A stretch of 64,000 nucleotides of DNA. Source: Chloroflexota bacterium. Its GTDB lineage: Bacteria; Chloroflexota; Limnocylindria; Limnocylindrales; CSP1-4. Both the position numbers and the translations under genes were made by a program. Within the stretch, counting starts at the first letter, position 1; the number at the start of each line of letters is the position of its first letter. The notes beneath the pieces were generated by a model that saw only the letters and a list, made by a program, of their open reading frames with translations, was not told where the DNA came from and did no database searches. Where the stretch lies: NCBI GenBank assembly GCA_021789355.1, contig JAJYJR010000001.1, positions 4,946 through 68,945 on the forward strand, given 5' to 3'. This document shows positions 1 through 9,049 of this stretch, in pieces.

Positions 1-2
1 TG

Positions 3-137
3 TCCGGGACGGTCATCACGGCGTGCCTGCGCGGCCCCGGGCTCGACGCCAGCGAGGCCCAGTTCCGCGCGCTCGTCGGCTCGATCCGCGGCGACCTGGT
101 CTTTAACCGCTTCCAGCTTGCCCGCCCGGCTCCCTGA
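3..137 (+). CDS. C-terminal end of an unidentified protein (5' end outside window)
   Basis: An open frame enters from the left edge and ends at TGA 135-137, giving 44 residues that end in FNRFQLARPAP. Composition (balanced hydrophobic and charged residues, GC-rich third positions) matches real coding sequence in this genome. No domain can be recognised from so short a tail, so no function is assigned. Confidence 0.5.
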   Translation, partial: SGTVITACLRGPGLDASEAQFRALVGSIRGDLVFNRFQLARPAP

Positions 138-404
138 CCAGAACGCGAGACGCAACCGCCCCGCATACCACCGCGCCAGCACCGCAGTGATCAGGGGAGA
201 CGGGCGATGGCGAGTTCTCCCGCGCGAATAAGGGACAGTTGTCGGGCGTGGCCTTCACTCATGCGAAGTCGCACCGAAGTGTCCGCGCACCGCACGCGCC
301 AGTATCGAGATCGGACCGCGCATGCCCAACGGTGCGATCGGCCGGCACTTCGTCCGAGACCGACGCTGGCGGATCCGTGAGACGCCACAGTGGGTTGTGG
401 CGGG

Positions 405-942
405 TCAGCAGCCGGTCGCGTCGAGGGTGATGTCCTGCGCGTGCTCCGGTGCGCCGAAGACGGCCGCGGGATCGACGGCATCGCGGTAGACGACGACGTT
501 GAAGCGCTCACGCCGGTCGAGGAACGCCACCGACGGCACGACGAGGCCCTGCAGCCCCGGGACCTGCGCGAGCAGGTGGCCGACCGCGGCCTGCCTGGCG
601 GCGAGATCGAGGATCCAGTCGGCGAGCGGCGCGGCTCCCATCGCGGCGACGACGTCCGCGCCGCGCAGGTCGAGCACCCGCTCAAGCGCGACGGCCACGC
701 GGAAGACGGCCCGCTCGAGCCGCTCCTCGCGACCCTCTGGCAGCTGCGTCCCGAAGCGCCGGCCGCACTCCGCCGTCACCACGCCGATGTCCGACGCGAC
801 GTGGTAGGCGCGCACGCCGCGCGCTCCAGCGGTTGTCATCGACCAGCCCCAGGTACGCGTCGTCGAGAACGGAACGGGTGGCTGCCCGGGGACGGTGACG
901 CAGCAGCTGGCCGGACCAGGGGCCGACCAGGTCGGCGAGCAT
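405..942 (-). pseudogene. RES-domain toxin, frameshifted
   Basis: RES-domain toxins of RES-Xre pairs degrade NAD+ (family knowledge). On the minus strand the ATG at 942 opens a frame reading through LDDAYLGLVDDNRWS. The conserved continuation RGVRAYHVASDIGVVTAE lies in a different frame and runs to the stop at 405 (core GLQGLVVPS and late NVVVY). The two parts join at about 815-825, implying one extra base or two missing. Together they match the usual RES layout of about 180 residues: an RW near the N terminus, Y-x-A-S about ten residues on, an internal acidic residue and a PS motif. The start lies three bases after the stop of the antitoxin stub, as in RES-Xre operons. A true frameshift or a sequencing error are both possible. 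Confidence 0.6.
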
Positions 943-945
943 CCG

Positions 946-1113
946 CTACGCCCAGTGCCCTTCGAGCGCGTTGATCAGGACCTGCCGGACGGCGTCCGGG
1001 TCGCCGTGTGCCAGCGCCTCGCGCGGCGTGCGCATCCCGAGGCTGCGGCGCGGCGTCGCCATGAAGAACGGCACGTCCTCCCTGTACACCTCGCCCGCCG
1101 CGGTGCTCGGCCG
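946..1113 (-). pseudogene. C-terminal stub of Xre/MbcA/ParS-type antitoxin
   Basis: A 55-residue minus-strand frame ends at TAG 946-948, immediately before the RES toxin start. Its tail RTPREALAHGDPDAVRQVL resembles the toxin-binding C-terminal domain of Xre/MbcA/ParS antitoxins (LGG-x-TP-x-EAL-x-G-D pattern). An in-frame stop at 1114-1116 cuts off everything upstream, so the DNA-binding N-terminal half is missing. An IS110 transposase fragment begins 23 bases further on, suggesting the antitoxin was lost to an insertion or deletion. Without antitoxin an intact toxin would be lethal, which fits the frameshift in the neighbouring RES gene. Confidence 0.55.
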
Positions 1114-1138
1114 TCATGGCAGCTCGAGGAGGCGCAGG

Positions 1139-1430
1139 GTGATCACGATCGGCATCGACCCGCACAAGACCAGCCACACCGCCGTCGCGCTCGATGGGGA
1201 CGGCCGCTGGCTCGCGGAGGTCAGGCTCCTTGCGAACCGGGCCACCACGCCACGGCTTCTCGCTTGGGCCGGCCGGTGGCCGGAGAGGACTTGGGCGATC
1301 GAAGGAGCATCGGGCCTCGGGCACCTCCTCGCCCAGCAGATCGTGGCTGTCGGCGAGACGGTCCTCGACGTGCCGGCGACGCTGGCTGCCCGACCCGCCG
1401 GCGGTTCCACTCGACTGGCGAGTGGTCGGC
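1139..1430 (+). mobile_element. IS110-family transposase N-terminal remnant
   Basis: From the GTG at 1139 the frame reads TIGIDPHKTSHTAVALD, then LANRATTPRLLAWAGRWPE and AIEGASGLGHLLAQQIV, the characteristic N-terminal RuvC-like DEDD domain of IS110 transposases (first Asp in GIDPHK, Glu in the WAIEGA block). Similarity is lost around residue 95 (after DVPATLAARP) and no C-terminal transposase domain follows, so this is an inactive remnant. Terminal repeats are not expected for IS110 and none were seen. Confidence 0.75.
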
Positions 1431-1583
1431 GGCATCAATGGAGACCGGCAGCCGGGCCTGCCTGCGCTCGTGTATTCCCCACGGCGCCATTCCATCGGCA
1501 CTCCTGCAGAGGGCTACAGATCTCTGCCGGTCCCTCCCTCCAGGTTGCCACCGTCGCCCGCCATCGTCCGCGGAGTTGCTGGG

Positions 1584-2279
1584 CTACGTCGCGGATGGCA
1601 TCCGGCGGCGCGGCGCGTGGGCATGCGTATCGCCGGAGATCGTCCTCTCGAGGGCGCCGATGCCGGACCGGACGAGTGCGCGGGTGAGATCGTCCGCGGA
1701 GTCGGCATCACCCCGGCGAATGGCTTCCGCGATCGCTTCGTGTTGCCCACACGACTCGCCCATCCGAGCGGGATTGGAAACGTTGGCGTACCGCAAGCGT
1801 CGGATCCGACCATCCATCGTTTCGAACAGTTCGCCCAGCACCTCGCTTCGCGCCATCCTGACCATCTGCTGGCGCCACTGCTCCACAACGTCCACGTACG
1901 TACCGACGTCGCCCCGCTCTACGATGGGTCGAAGACTCGCGGTCAGGCGGCTGAACGCTTCTCGTTCTTCGGGCCGCGCCCGCTCCGCAGCCCACCGTGC
2001 CATCAACGGCTCGAAGACTTCCTTGATGCGGTAGACGTCGAGCGCTTCCTGCGCGCTGATCTCGCGCACATAGATGCCCGAGCGAGGGAAGACCTCGACG
2101 AGACCGCGGCGCTGAAGTCGCTCGAGGGCCTCGCGGACGGGCGTTCGGCTCATGCCGAACTCGGCCGCCAGCTTGTCCATCCTGATGCGACTTCCCGGAC
2201 TCAACACGCCGGAGTCGATCATGTCCTCGATCTGGGTTGCTGCGACCTCGGTCGCCGACATGTAGCCGAGCGCGCGCAT
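1584..2279 (-). CDS. GntR-family transcriptional regulator, FCD subfamily
   Basis: A 231-aa protein with an N-terminal winged helix-turn-helix (residues about 10-75; recognition segment GMSRTPVREALERLQRRGLV) and a C-terminal all-helical FCD ligand-binding domain. FCD regulators usually sense carboxylates. Two of the usual metal-binding histidines are absent: the FH position reads WR in VVEQWRQQMVRM, and the last His is missing; QHEAI is kept. The gene is divergent from the ABC importer starting at 2532, with an inverted repeat at 2302-2320 between them, so it likely represses the importer and itself. The ATG at 2279 is preceded by AGGTAG; an internal ATG at 2258-2262 is also possible. Confidence 0.85.
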   Translation of the reverse strand: MRALGYMSATEVAATQIEDMIDSGVLSPGSRIRMDKLAAEFGMSRTPVREALERLQRRGLVEVFPRSGIYVREISAQEALDVYRIKEVFEPLMARWAAERARPEEREAFSRLTASLRPIVERGDVGTYVDVVEQWRQQMVRMARSEVLGELFETMDGRIRRLRYANVSNPARMGESCGQHEAIAEAIRRGDADSADDLTRALVRSGIGALERTISGDTHAHAPRRRMPSAT

Positions 2280-2301
2280 CTCTACCTAGCTAGCCTAAAA
2301 T

Positions 2302-2320
2302 CTGATACTTGACATATCAG
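2302..2320. promoter_or_regulatory. Candidate GntR operator, CTGATA-N7-TATCAG
   Basis: A perfect 6-bp inverted repeat with a 7-bp spacer lies 22 bp upstream of the GntR start codon and about 210 bp upstream of the divergent importer. A TTGACA hexamer overlaps the spacer. Size, symmetry and place fit an FCD-GntR operator; binding is inferred. Confidence 0.45.
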
Positions 2321-2531
2321 TTACCGTACCCCGCAGAGGCTACTCCACCAACGATAGCGCTTCGCCATCACACTTGGCCCGCCGCCGTCCCGCTGGCGGG
2401 CCAGGAATAGCATCAGCCAACGCGTCTAGGTGGAAGGGTCCAGACCAGCTGGCGGCGGCTCCCGCCAGCACCGCGAGTCAACAGGCGGCGTCCCCTGCTC
2501 GGATGGGCAGACCTCGATAGAGGAGGCGGCA

Positions 2532-3728
2532 ATGGTCTACGCGGTCCCTCGTTCCTCGTCCTCTCCACGCCACCGCTTGCGACCGGCCGCCGCGCTGCTT
2601 GCCGCCGCCGCCTTGGTCGTGTCGGCATGCTCGGGTACGACGTCCAGCACGACCGCCCCTGGCGTCGGCGCCGCGGGTACCTCGGCTGCCGCGGCGTCCG
2701 GCTCGTCGGCGCCGATCCTGGCCACGCTCACCGGCGCCGAGCGCACGCGCGTCGCGGGCCTCATCAGCAAGGCTCAGTCGGAGGGCTCACTGGCCTGGAT
2801 CGATTCAATTCCGGTCGCGTCGACCGCGCAGGCGATGTTCGCGGCATTCCAGCAGGAATACGGACTTCCGAACCTCAAGCTCAACTACCAACGCCTGAGC
2901 ACGTCGAAGATCGCGTCGCTCCTCGAGCAGGAAGTGACGGCGGGGAAGATCACAACCGACATTGCCGGCGCCGCCTTTCCCAAGATGTGGTCGCAGCTCA
3001 AGGCGTCCAATGCGCTCCTGCAGTACACGTCACCGGAGGCCTCGAACTACACCGCGTCCGCGGAGTACCTCGACGACAACCCCGGGTACTGGATCTCCTC
3101 GGATGCGTTCGGCCAAGTGCCGATCGCGAACACGAAGCAGTTCCCGACGCCCATCACGTCCTGGCAGGACCTCCTGTCTCCCTCGCTCAAGGGGAAGGTC
3201 TTCATGATCAACCCTGACGCGAGTTCCTCCATGCTCTACACCTACATCGCCCTCCGGCAGGTGCTGCCGCTCTCGTACTTCCAGCAACTCGCCGGGCAGG
3301 TAGGGGGCTTTTCGACGGGCAGCTCGGTGGCGGACGTTCAGGCGGTCACGAACGGGCAGGACACCGTGACGATCACGGTGGACTTCCGGCCGATCCAGTT
3401 CGCCAACACCGGCGTTCCCATGAAGAGCTACTACCCGAAAGAGGGCGTGCTGATGCTGGGCCAGTCATACGGCATCATGGCGAACGGGCCTGACCAAGCG
3501 GCGGCGGAACTCTTCGAGGACTTCCTCCTGAGCACGCAGGGACAGCAGATCTACGTCAACAAGGAAGGTGTCACCCCCGCCCGGTCCGGCGTCACCATGT
3601 CGCCCGCGCTCCTCCAGTACTCCCCGAAGTCCGTCAACGACGTCACCCTCCTGAAGTTCGACTGGAACACGCCGCAGGCGACGCTGGACCAGTATAAGAA
3701 CGAGTTCAACCAGGTGTTCCACCGGTAA
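2532..3728 (+). CDS. ABC transporter substrate-binding lipoprotein, Fe3+/family 1 type
   Basis: A 398-aa extracellular binding protein. The start ATG at 2532 follows AGAGGAGG. The first 35 residues form a lipoprotein signal (basic PRHRLR, hydrophobic run, lipobox VSAC) and are followed by a Ser/Thr/Ala-rich linker. The mature part has the two-lobed family 1 pattern (SLAWIDSIPV at the start of lobe 1, then LSPSLKGKVFMINPDASSS and YGIMANGPDQAAAELF), as in AfuA/FbpA-like iron and related anion or polyamine binders. It is the first gene of a complete importer with the permease at 3774 and the ATPase at 5524. Substrate cannot be read from sequence; the neighbouring TcuAB and PrpF genes suggest a tricarboxylate or its metal complex. 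Confidence 0.88.
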   Translation: MVYAVPRSSSSPRHRLRPAAALLAAAALVVSACSGTTSSTTAPGVGAAGTSAAAASGSSAPILATLTGAERTRVAGLISKAQSEGSLAWIDSIPVASTAQAMFAAFQQEYGLPNLKLNYQRLSTSKIASLLEQEVTAGKITTDIAGAAFPKMWSQLKASNALLQYTSPEASNYTASAEYLDDNPGYWISSDAFGQVPIANTKQFPTPITSWQDLLSPSLKGKVFMINPDASSSMLYTYIALRQVLPLSYFQQLAGQVGGFSTGSSVADVQAVTNGQDTVTITVDFRPIQFANTGVPMKSYYPKEGVLMLGQSYGIMANGPDQAAAELFEDFLLSTQGQQIYVNKEGVTPARSGVTMSPALLQYSPKSVNDVTLLKFDWNTPQATLDQYKNEFNQVFHR

Positions 3729-3773
3729 CGGTCGACACCGCGGCCTCGTCATCGGCGTACGAGCGGATCGGAG

Positions 3774-5543
3774 ATGGCGTCTGACGGTCGGACCGTGGGG
3801 CGGATCGAGGGCCCGGGGCACCGCTCTCCCGTCCACAACCCCCTTGCGCGCTTGACTCTGAACGCGAGGACGGATCGGGCCGCATTTGCGGCGGTCGCGC
3901 TCGCAGTCGCGACGGCGATCGTCGCGCCTGTCGCAGAGATCGTCCTGCGCAGCTTCGAGAAGCAAACGGGCCTGTTCACCAGCACCGCATCGCTCGCCAA
4001 CTACGAACGTCTGCTTTCGCCGGACATGGTGAGTTCGGGATCGGCCACGTTCATCATCGCGGCGGGCAGCGCGCTGCTCGCCACGGTCCTCGGCACGATC
4101 CTCGCCCTGGTCGTCGCCCGAACCGACGTCCCCGGCTGGAAATGGCTTGAACTGCTCGCCTACGTCCCGTTCTTCTGGACCCCGATGATCTCCGGCATTG
4201 CCTGGGCGTACCTCGCGGCTCCCGACACCGGCATCCTCAACCACTTGGCCGTCGCGACCGGCGTGTTCAGGGAGGGACCGTTCAACGCGTACACGTTGCC
4301 GGCGATCATCTTCGTGCTTGGCCTGTCCTGGGTGCCGATCGTCATGTTGCTCACGATCGGCACCCTCCGGCAGGCGGATCCGGCGCTCGAACATGCCTCC
4401 CGCGCATGCGGCGCCGGTCCCTTCCGCACGTTCTGGCGAGTGACCCTGCCGTTGGCCATTCCTGCGGTCAGCTCCGCCGCCGTACTCGTTTTCGTTCTCA
4501 GCGTCGACGAGTTCGGCGTCCCGATAATCCTCGGTTACCCCTACGGCACGCAGACATTGTCGACGCGTCTATACGACACCGTGCTGCAGTCGTTTCCGCC
4601 CAACTACAACCTCGCGGCCGCGATCGGCACCGTCATGGTTGCCGTCGCCCTCGTCGCCTTCTACCTTCAGCATCGGCTCGTGCGGGGTCGTTCGTTCGTG
4701 ACCGTGAGCGGTCGGAACGCCGGCGCCCAGCGCATCCGGCTCGGCGGCTGGCGGTGGCTCGCGTTCGCGCTCGCCGTCGCGTACGTCGCGCTTGCCGTGG
4801 TGCTGCCGCTCTGCGCGCTCGCGATCGCCGCGATCTCGGCGCGATGGACGGGCACGATCGATCTGCGCTACTTCACGACCGAGAATTTCCGCCTGCTGTT
4901 CACCGCCGATCCGCTCGCACAGACGGCGCTCGTCAACAGCATGTTCCTCGCGCCGGTGGCCGCGACGGTCGGCATCGCGCTCGCTCTGGCGGCGGCGTAC
5001 GGAACCCAACGGCTCAGGTTCCGCGGCGCGCGGCTCGTCGACCTCTTGCTTGGTATTCCCATAGCGGTTCCGGGCATGGCCCTCGCCGTGGGCATCCTCG
5101 ACCTCCTCATCCGCACCCCGGCGTACGCGACGCTGGCGATCATCGGGCTCGCGTACGTCGTCAGGTATTTCCCGTACGGACACCAGACCGTCGTCTCCGC
5201 CTTCGGCGGGTTGCACCCGGAACTGGAGGAGGCGGCGCAGGTTTCCGGCGGCGGACGGGTTCGTACCCTGCGTGCAGTCCTGTTGCCGCTCGTGCGACCG
5301 TCACTGCTCAGCGGCTGGCTGCTCCTGTGCATCATGTTTCTACGGGAAGTCTCGATGTCCAACATTCTGTGGAACAACGGGACGCAGGTCCTGTCGGTGG
5401 CGCTCCTCGATGCGGTCGAATTCCAGCCGGCCGGCGTTGCTGCCGCGTTCACCCTCGTGCAGGTGGCCGTCATTCTCGTGCCCATGCTCCTGATTCTTCG
5501 AATCGGCGGGCGAGACGCGCTGTATGCGTCATCTTCACGGTAG
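3774..5543 (+). CDS. ABC transporter permease, fused double-domain (FbpB/ThiP type)
   Basis: A 589-aa inner-membrane protein made of two homologous permease halves of about six helices each, the arrangement of FbpB/AfuB and ThiP. Two EAA loops, which dock to the ATPase, are visible: EHASRACGAGPFRTFWRVTL near residue 205 and EEAAQVSGGGRVRTLRAVLL near 484. It starts 45 bp after the binding-protein gene and overlaps the ATPase gene, so the three form one transcription unit. Confidence 0.9.
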   Translation: MASDGRTVGRIEGPGHRSPVHNPLARLTLNARTDRAAFAAVALAVATAIVAPVAEIVLRSFEKQTGLFTSTASLANYERLLSPDMVSSGSATFIIAAGSALLATVLGTILALVVARTDVPGWKWLELLAYVPFFWTPMISGIAWAYLAAPDTGILNHLAVATGVFREGPFNAYTLPAIIFVLGLSWVPIVMLLTIGTLRQADPALEHASRACGAGPFRTFWRVTLPLAIPAVSSAAVLVFVLSVDEFGVPIILGYPYGTQTLSTRLYDTVLQSFPPNYNLAAAIGTVMVAVALVAFYLQHRLVRGRSFVTVSGRNAGAQRIRLGGWRWLAFALAVAYVALAVVLPLCALAIAAISARWTGTIDLRYFTTENFRLLFTADPLAQTALVNSMFLAPVAATVGIALALAAAYGTQRLRFRGARLVDLLLGIPIAVPGMALAVGILDLLIRTPAYATLAIIGLAYVVRYFPYGHQTVVSAFGGLHPELEEAAQVSGGGRVRTLRAVLLPLVRPSLLSGWLLLCIMFLREVSMSNILWNNGTQVLSVALLDAVEFQPAGVAAAFTLVQVAVILVPMLLILRIGGRDALYASSSR

Positions 5544-6705
5544 GGGCCCTTTGGATACCAAGGTGTCCGCAACGGAGAGCGTACCTGTGAACGACGGTCC
5601 ATATCTGTCGGTGCAGGGCCTGAGACGGACGTACGACACGCACGGCGTGCATGGCATTTCGTTCAGCGCGCCCGAAGGTCAGCTGGTGACGCTGCTCGGC
5701 CCATCCGGGTGCGGAAAGACGACGACGTTGCGGTGCCTCGCCGGCATCGAGACGCCGGACGACGGGGAGATCAGCTTCGGCGGACGGACCGTCTTCTCTG
5801 CCGCGAGGCGGATCCAGGTGCCACCCGAGCGGCGCGACGTCGGCATGGTGTTCCAGTCATACGCGTTGTGGCCGCACATGACCGTGCGCGAGAACGTGGC
5901 ATTCCCGCTGTTGGCGCGGCATTACCCGAAGGCCGAGGTCGCGACTCGGGTGCGCGACCTGCTGAGTCTGGTCGGGCTGGCGGACTACGCCGATCGTCCC
6001 GCCACCCAGTTGAGCGGCGGACAGCAGCAGCGTGTGTCACTGGCGCGGGCGCTCGTCTACGAACCCCGGTTGCTGCTGTTTGACGAACCCCTCAGCAATC
6101 TTGACGCGCAGCTGCGTGAATCGATGCGACGGGACATCCGGCAGCTGCAGCAGAAGCTGGGAATCACCGCCGTGTACGTCACGCACGACCGCGCCGAGGC
6201 GCTCGCGATCTCGGATACCACGGTCGTGATGGCTGAGGGACGGATTCTGCAGGCCGGCCACCCGAACGAGTTGTTCCGGTGGCCCGCGTCGCGCTTCGTC
6301 GCGTCGCTGCTCGGGGACGCGGACTTCCTGCCCGGCACGATCGTCGACTGGTCCGCCAGTGGGTCACCACGCGAGGTGACGGTGGAGCTTCGCCTTTCGC
6401 ACGGCACGGCGCACATCCGCGCCCGAATGGCCGACGGGCTCGACGTCCGACGGGGCATGGCCGTCACGGTCTGTCTCCGCCCTGCCCGCGTGCGCATCGT
6501 GAAACCCGCGGCGGAGCGCTCTTCCTCGCTCGGGATGACGGGAACCGTAACCGACGTCGCGACGACCGGGACGGCCTTCGAGTACGGAGTCGACGTCGGG
6601 GGGGCGATGGTCCGAGTGGTGAGCCTCGACGAGCTCGGGGTCGCCCCTGGCGAGCGCGTCGCGGTGCTCCCGGACGAGGCGCACACGCACTGCCTGGTCG
6701 ACTAG
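5524..6705 (+). CDS. ABC transporter ATP-binding protein (PotA/FbpC type)
   Basis: The cytoplasmic ATPase of the first importer. It has Walker A GPSGCGKTTT, Q-loop VFQSYALWPH, signature LSGGQQQR, Walker B LLLFDEPLSNLD and switch THD, followed by a C-terminal TOBE-like domain of about 110 residues, typical of CUT1/FbpC/PotA ATPases. The frame allows an ATG at 5524 overlapping the permease stop by 20 bp. A GTG at 5587 with GGAG nine bases upstream would give a protein 21 residues shorter that starts just before the conserved LSVQGL strand; the latter is quite possibly the true start. Confidence 0.9.
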   Translation: MRHLHGRGPLDTKVSATESVPVNDGPYLSVQGLRRTYDTHGVHGISFSAPEGQLVTLLGPSGCGKTTTLRCLAGIETPDDGEISFGGRTVFSAARRIQVPPERRDVGMVFQSYALWPHMTVRENVAFPLLARHYPKAEVATRVRDLLSLVGLADYADRPATQLSGGQQQRVSLARALVYEPRLLLFDEPLSNLDAQLRESMRRDIRQLQQKLGITAVYVTHDRAEALAISDTTVVMAEGRILQAGHPNELFRWPASRFVASLLGDADFLPGTIVDWSASGSPREVTVELRLSHGTAHIRARMADGLDVRRGMAVTVCLRPARVRIVKPAAERSSSLGMTGTVTDVATTGTAFEYGVDVGGAMVRVVSLDELGVAPGERVAVLPDEAHTHCLVD

Positions 6706-6729
6706 AGACAGACGAGCGAGGAGCGGACG

Positions 6730-7911
6730 ATGACGGAGCTTGGGCCGACGGTCGTGCAATCGGCGATCACGTACGGACCGATGCAGGTCGACTGGGAGCC
6801 TCGCGTCGACTTCGAGCGTCTTCGCCGCGAGCGGTTGGCGAAGACGCGCGCCGCGATGGAGGCGGCGGGCGTTGAGCACCTGCTCCTGCTTCGTCTGGAG
6901 AACGCCCGCTATGCCACCGGCGTCAAGCGGCTCCACTGGCCGACCCTGCACGTGGGCGGCGGCCCCGTCGTCTGGCTCGAGTCCCAAGGTGATCCGACGA
7001 TCTGGATCATCGACCCCGAGTTCGCACACCGATCACTGCCTGTGATTCCGCAGCAGTGTTTTCGCTCGCCCCACGCGATCGATCTTCCCGAGGACGCGGA
7101 GCGGTTCGCGACGGAGCTTCGCGATTCGGTCGCGGGAGCACTCGACGGATCGAGAATCGCCGCCGATCTCTGGCCGCCCGCCCTGCTCGACGCGATGCAC
7201 AAAACGTTTCCGCGGACCGAACTCGTCGATGGACAGCAGGTGATGTTGAGCGCGAGATCGATCAAGACCCGCGACGAGATCGCCTGCATGATGATGGCGT
7301 ATTCGATGTCCGAAGCGTCCATGCAGGCGGCGGCGAACGCCCTGACGCCGGGCATCCGCGAATGCGAACTGGTCGGCATCGCGCTGAAGCGCATGGCGGA
7401 TTTCGGGTCCGAGACCGCGCAATGCTCGGTCGTCGTGAACTCGGGTCCCGGCAGCTATCCGTACCGTCGCTTCCACACTGATCGGATCATCCAGCACGGC
7501 GAGTTCGTCAACATGGACTTCGGCGCCTGTTTCAATGGCTACTTCGGAGACTTCTGCCGCCCCTACGTGTGCGGTGGGAGATCGTCTCCCGAGCAGCGCG
7601 ACATCTTCAATCGAGCGCTCGACATGCAGCTCGATGCCCTCAATATGCTCGGCCCAGGGAAGACCCCGGCCGAGATCTGCCAGCGGCTCGGGCGCCGGAC
7701 GATCGGGCACGGCCTCGGGATCTCCGCGTTCGAGCCGCCGCACCTGCGGGCCGTCGACACGTTCGAGCTGCGCCCCGGGATGACCTTCTCGGTGATCTCG
7801 ACCCCCGTTGGGAAGGAAGGAGTCGGGGGCGTCCATATCGAGGACGAGGTGGTCATCACGGAGACGGGCATTCTGCTGTATTCGACCTACCCTCGAACCC
7901 TGGGCGCGTAA
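6730..7911 (+). CDS. M24-family peptidase-like protein with an altered metal site
   Basis: A 393-aa protein of the pita-bread fold (Xaa-Pro aminopeptidase, creatinase, DMSP lyase DddP). N-terminal creatinase-like domain to about residue 160, catalytic domain thereafter. Metal ligands D263 (NMDFG), D274 (FGDFCR), H327 (GHGLG) and E371 (HIEDE) are present. The other glutamate, normally in an F-T-I-E-P motif, is replaced: the segment reads FSVIS with Ile at 356. It may therefore act as a non-hydrolytic member like creatinase, or with one metal. It lies 24 bp after the ATPase and 3 bp before an oxidoreductase, within the catabolic operon. Substrate unknown. Confidence 0.82.
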   Translation: MTELGPTVVQSAITYGPMQVDWEPRVDFERLRRERLAKTRAAMEAAGVEHLLLLRLENARYATGVKRLHWPTLHVGGGPVVWLESQGDPTIWIIDPEFAHRSLPVIPQQCFRSPHAIDLPEDAERFATELRDSVAGALDGSRIAADLWPPALLDAMHKTFPRTELVDGQQVMLSARSIKTRDEIACMMMAYSMSEASMQAAANALTPGIRECELVGIALKRMADFGSETAQCSVVVNSGPGSYPYRRFHTDRIIQHGEFVNMDFGACFNGYFGDFCRPYVCGGRSSPEQRDIFNRALDMQLDALNMLGPGKTPAEICQRLGRRTIGHGLGISAFEPPHLRAVDTFELRPGMTFSVISTPVGKEGVGGVHIEDEVVITETGILLYSTYPRTLGA

Positions 7912-7914
7912 GGG

Positions 7915-8934
7915 ATGCGGGCCAAGTGGGCGCTGGTCGGCCTCGGCCGCCACGCGGAGCAGTACGTCGCCCCGGCGATCCGGGCTTCTGCGCTCGGCGA
8001 GCTCGTGGCCGTGTGCAGCAGTGATGGGCGTCGAGCGCAGGAATTCGCCGCGAACGCGGGCGGCGCACGTGTGTATGCCTCCCTTGACGAGCTGCTGCGG
8101 GACCAGGACGCCGAGTTCGTCTACCTGTGCTCCGCGAACTACGCGCACGAGGAGCAGGCGGTCCGCGTCGCCGGCGCATCCCGCCACGTCTTCTGTGAGA
8201 AGCCGCTCGCGTCCTCTGTGGCGGCGTGCGAACGGATGGTAGCGGCCTGTGCGCGGGCAGGGGTGCAGCTGGGGGTGGGGTATCACCTTCGCCAGGGTCC
8301 GGCGCACCAGGAGGCGCGACGGCTCATCTTCGATGGGGCAATTGGGCGTGTGCTGTCAGCCCGCATCCAGTACTTCCACGTCGTCGCCCCCAGTGGAGAG
8401 CCCCCGAAGCCGAAGTGGCGGCTCGACCCGGCCCTCGGCGGTGGCGAATTCATCGGTACGGGGAATCACGCACTCGACCTTGCGCGGTACCTGCTCGGCG
8501 ACGACGTCGCCGCCGTGAAGGCGGCGGCGCTGCGTGCTGCCGGCGACGAGCAGGGACAGGCGGTCACTGTATCCGCGCGCATGCAATCCGGCGCCTTGGT
8601 CTCGATCGAGTTCGGGCGCGCGAAACACGCCGAGAACGCGGCCGCGGTCGTCGGATCGAACGGCACGATCGTGCTCCGCGATTCGATTGGGAATTTCAGC
8701 GGCGGCACGCTCCTGCTGATGACGGACGCCGGCACGAGTACGCGATCGTGGCCGAGATTGGACGCGTATGCCGCGCAGGTTGATGACTTCGTGAGCGCGG
8801 TCCGAAGCGGATCGCGGCCTGCCGCGGACGGCATCGACGGCGTGCGCGTGGCGGAGATCGTTGCAGCGGCAGAGGCGTCGGTCGCGAGCGGCTGTGAGGT
8901 CTCGCTCGCCGGACTACCCGACTCCAAAGGCTGA
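7915..8934 (+). CDS. Gfo/Idh/MocA-family NAD(P)-dependent oxidoreductase
   Basis: A 339-aa protein with an N-terminal Rossmann fold (VGLGRHA, a GxGxxA dinucleotide motif at about residues 9-15), the family hallmark CEKPLA at about residues 92-97, and a C-terminal alpha/beta substrate domain with GGGEFIGTGNHALDLARYLL. Family members oxidise sugar or cyclitol hydroxyls or reduce imines. The ATG is 3 bp after the M24 stop, implying translational coupling. It is clearly paralogous to the gene at 13728 (both open W-A-[LI]-V-G-x-GRHA). The substrate is not predictable. Confidence 0.88.
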   Translation: MRAKWALVGLGRHAEQYVAPAIRASALGELVAVCSSDGRRAQEFAANAGGARVYASLDELLRDQDAEFVYLCSANYAHEEQAVRVAGASRHVFCEKPLASSVAACERMVAACARAGVQLGVGYHLRQGPAHQEARRLIFDGAIGRVLSARIQYFHVVAPSGEPPKPKWRLDPALGGGEFIGTGNHALDLARYLLGDDVAAVKAAALRAAGDEQGQAVTVSARMQSGALVSIEFGRAKHAENAAAVVGSNGTIVLRDSIGNFSGGTLLLMTDAGTSTRSWPRLDAYAAQVDDFVSAVRSGSRPAADGIDGVRVAEIVAAAEASVASGCEVSLAGLPDSKG

Positions 8935-9049
8935 GACCTTGTGCTTCAACCCTTCCTGTCCAACCACGCTGCGCCACCACTCCTCGTGCCAAGCCGCGGG
9001 CCTCGAAACCCGTGAACGGGGAAACGGCGACCGATGTCGGAGGTGACAC

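Noticed and set aside
390..974. Long + strand open frame across the RES toxin region
   Set aside because: Antisense to conserved RES motifs, Arg/His-rich composition typical of GC-rich shadow frames, no ribosome site.
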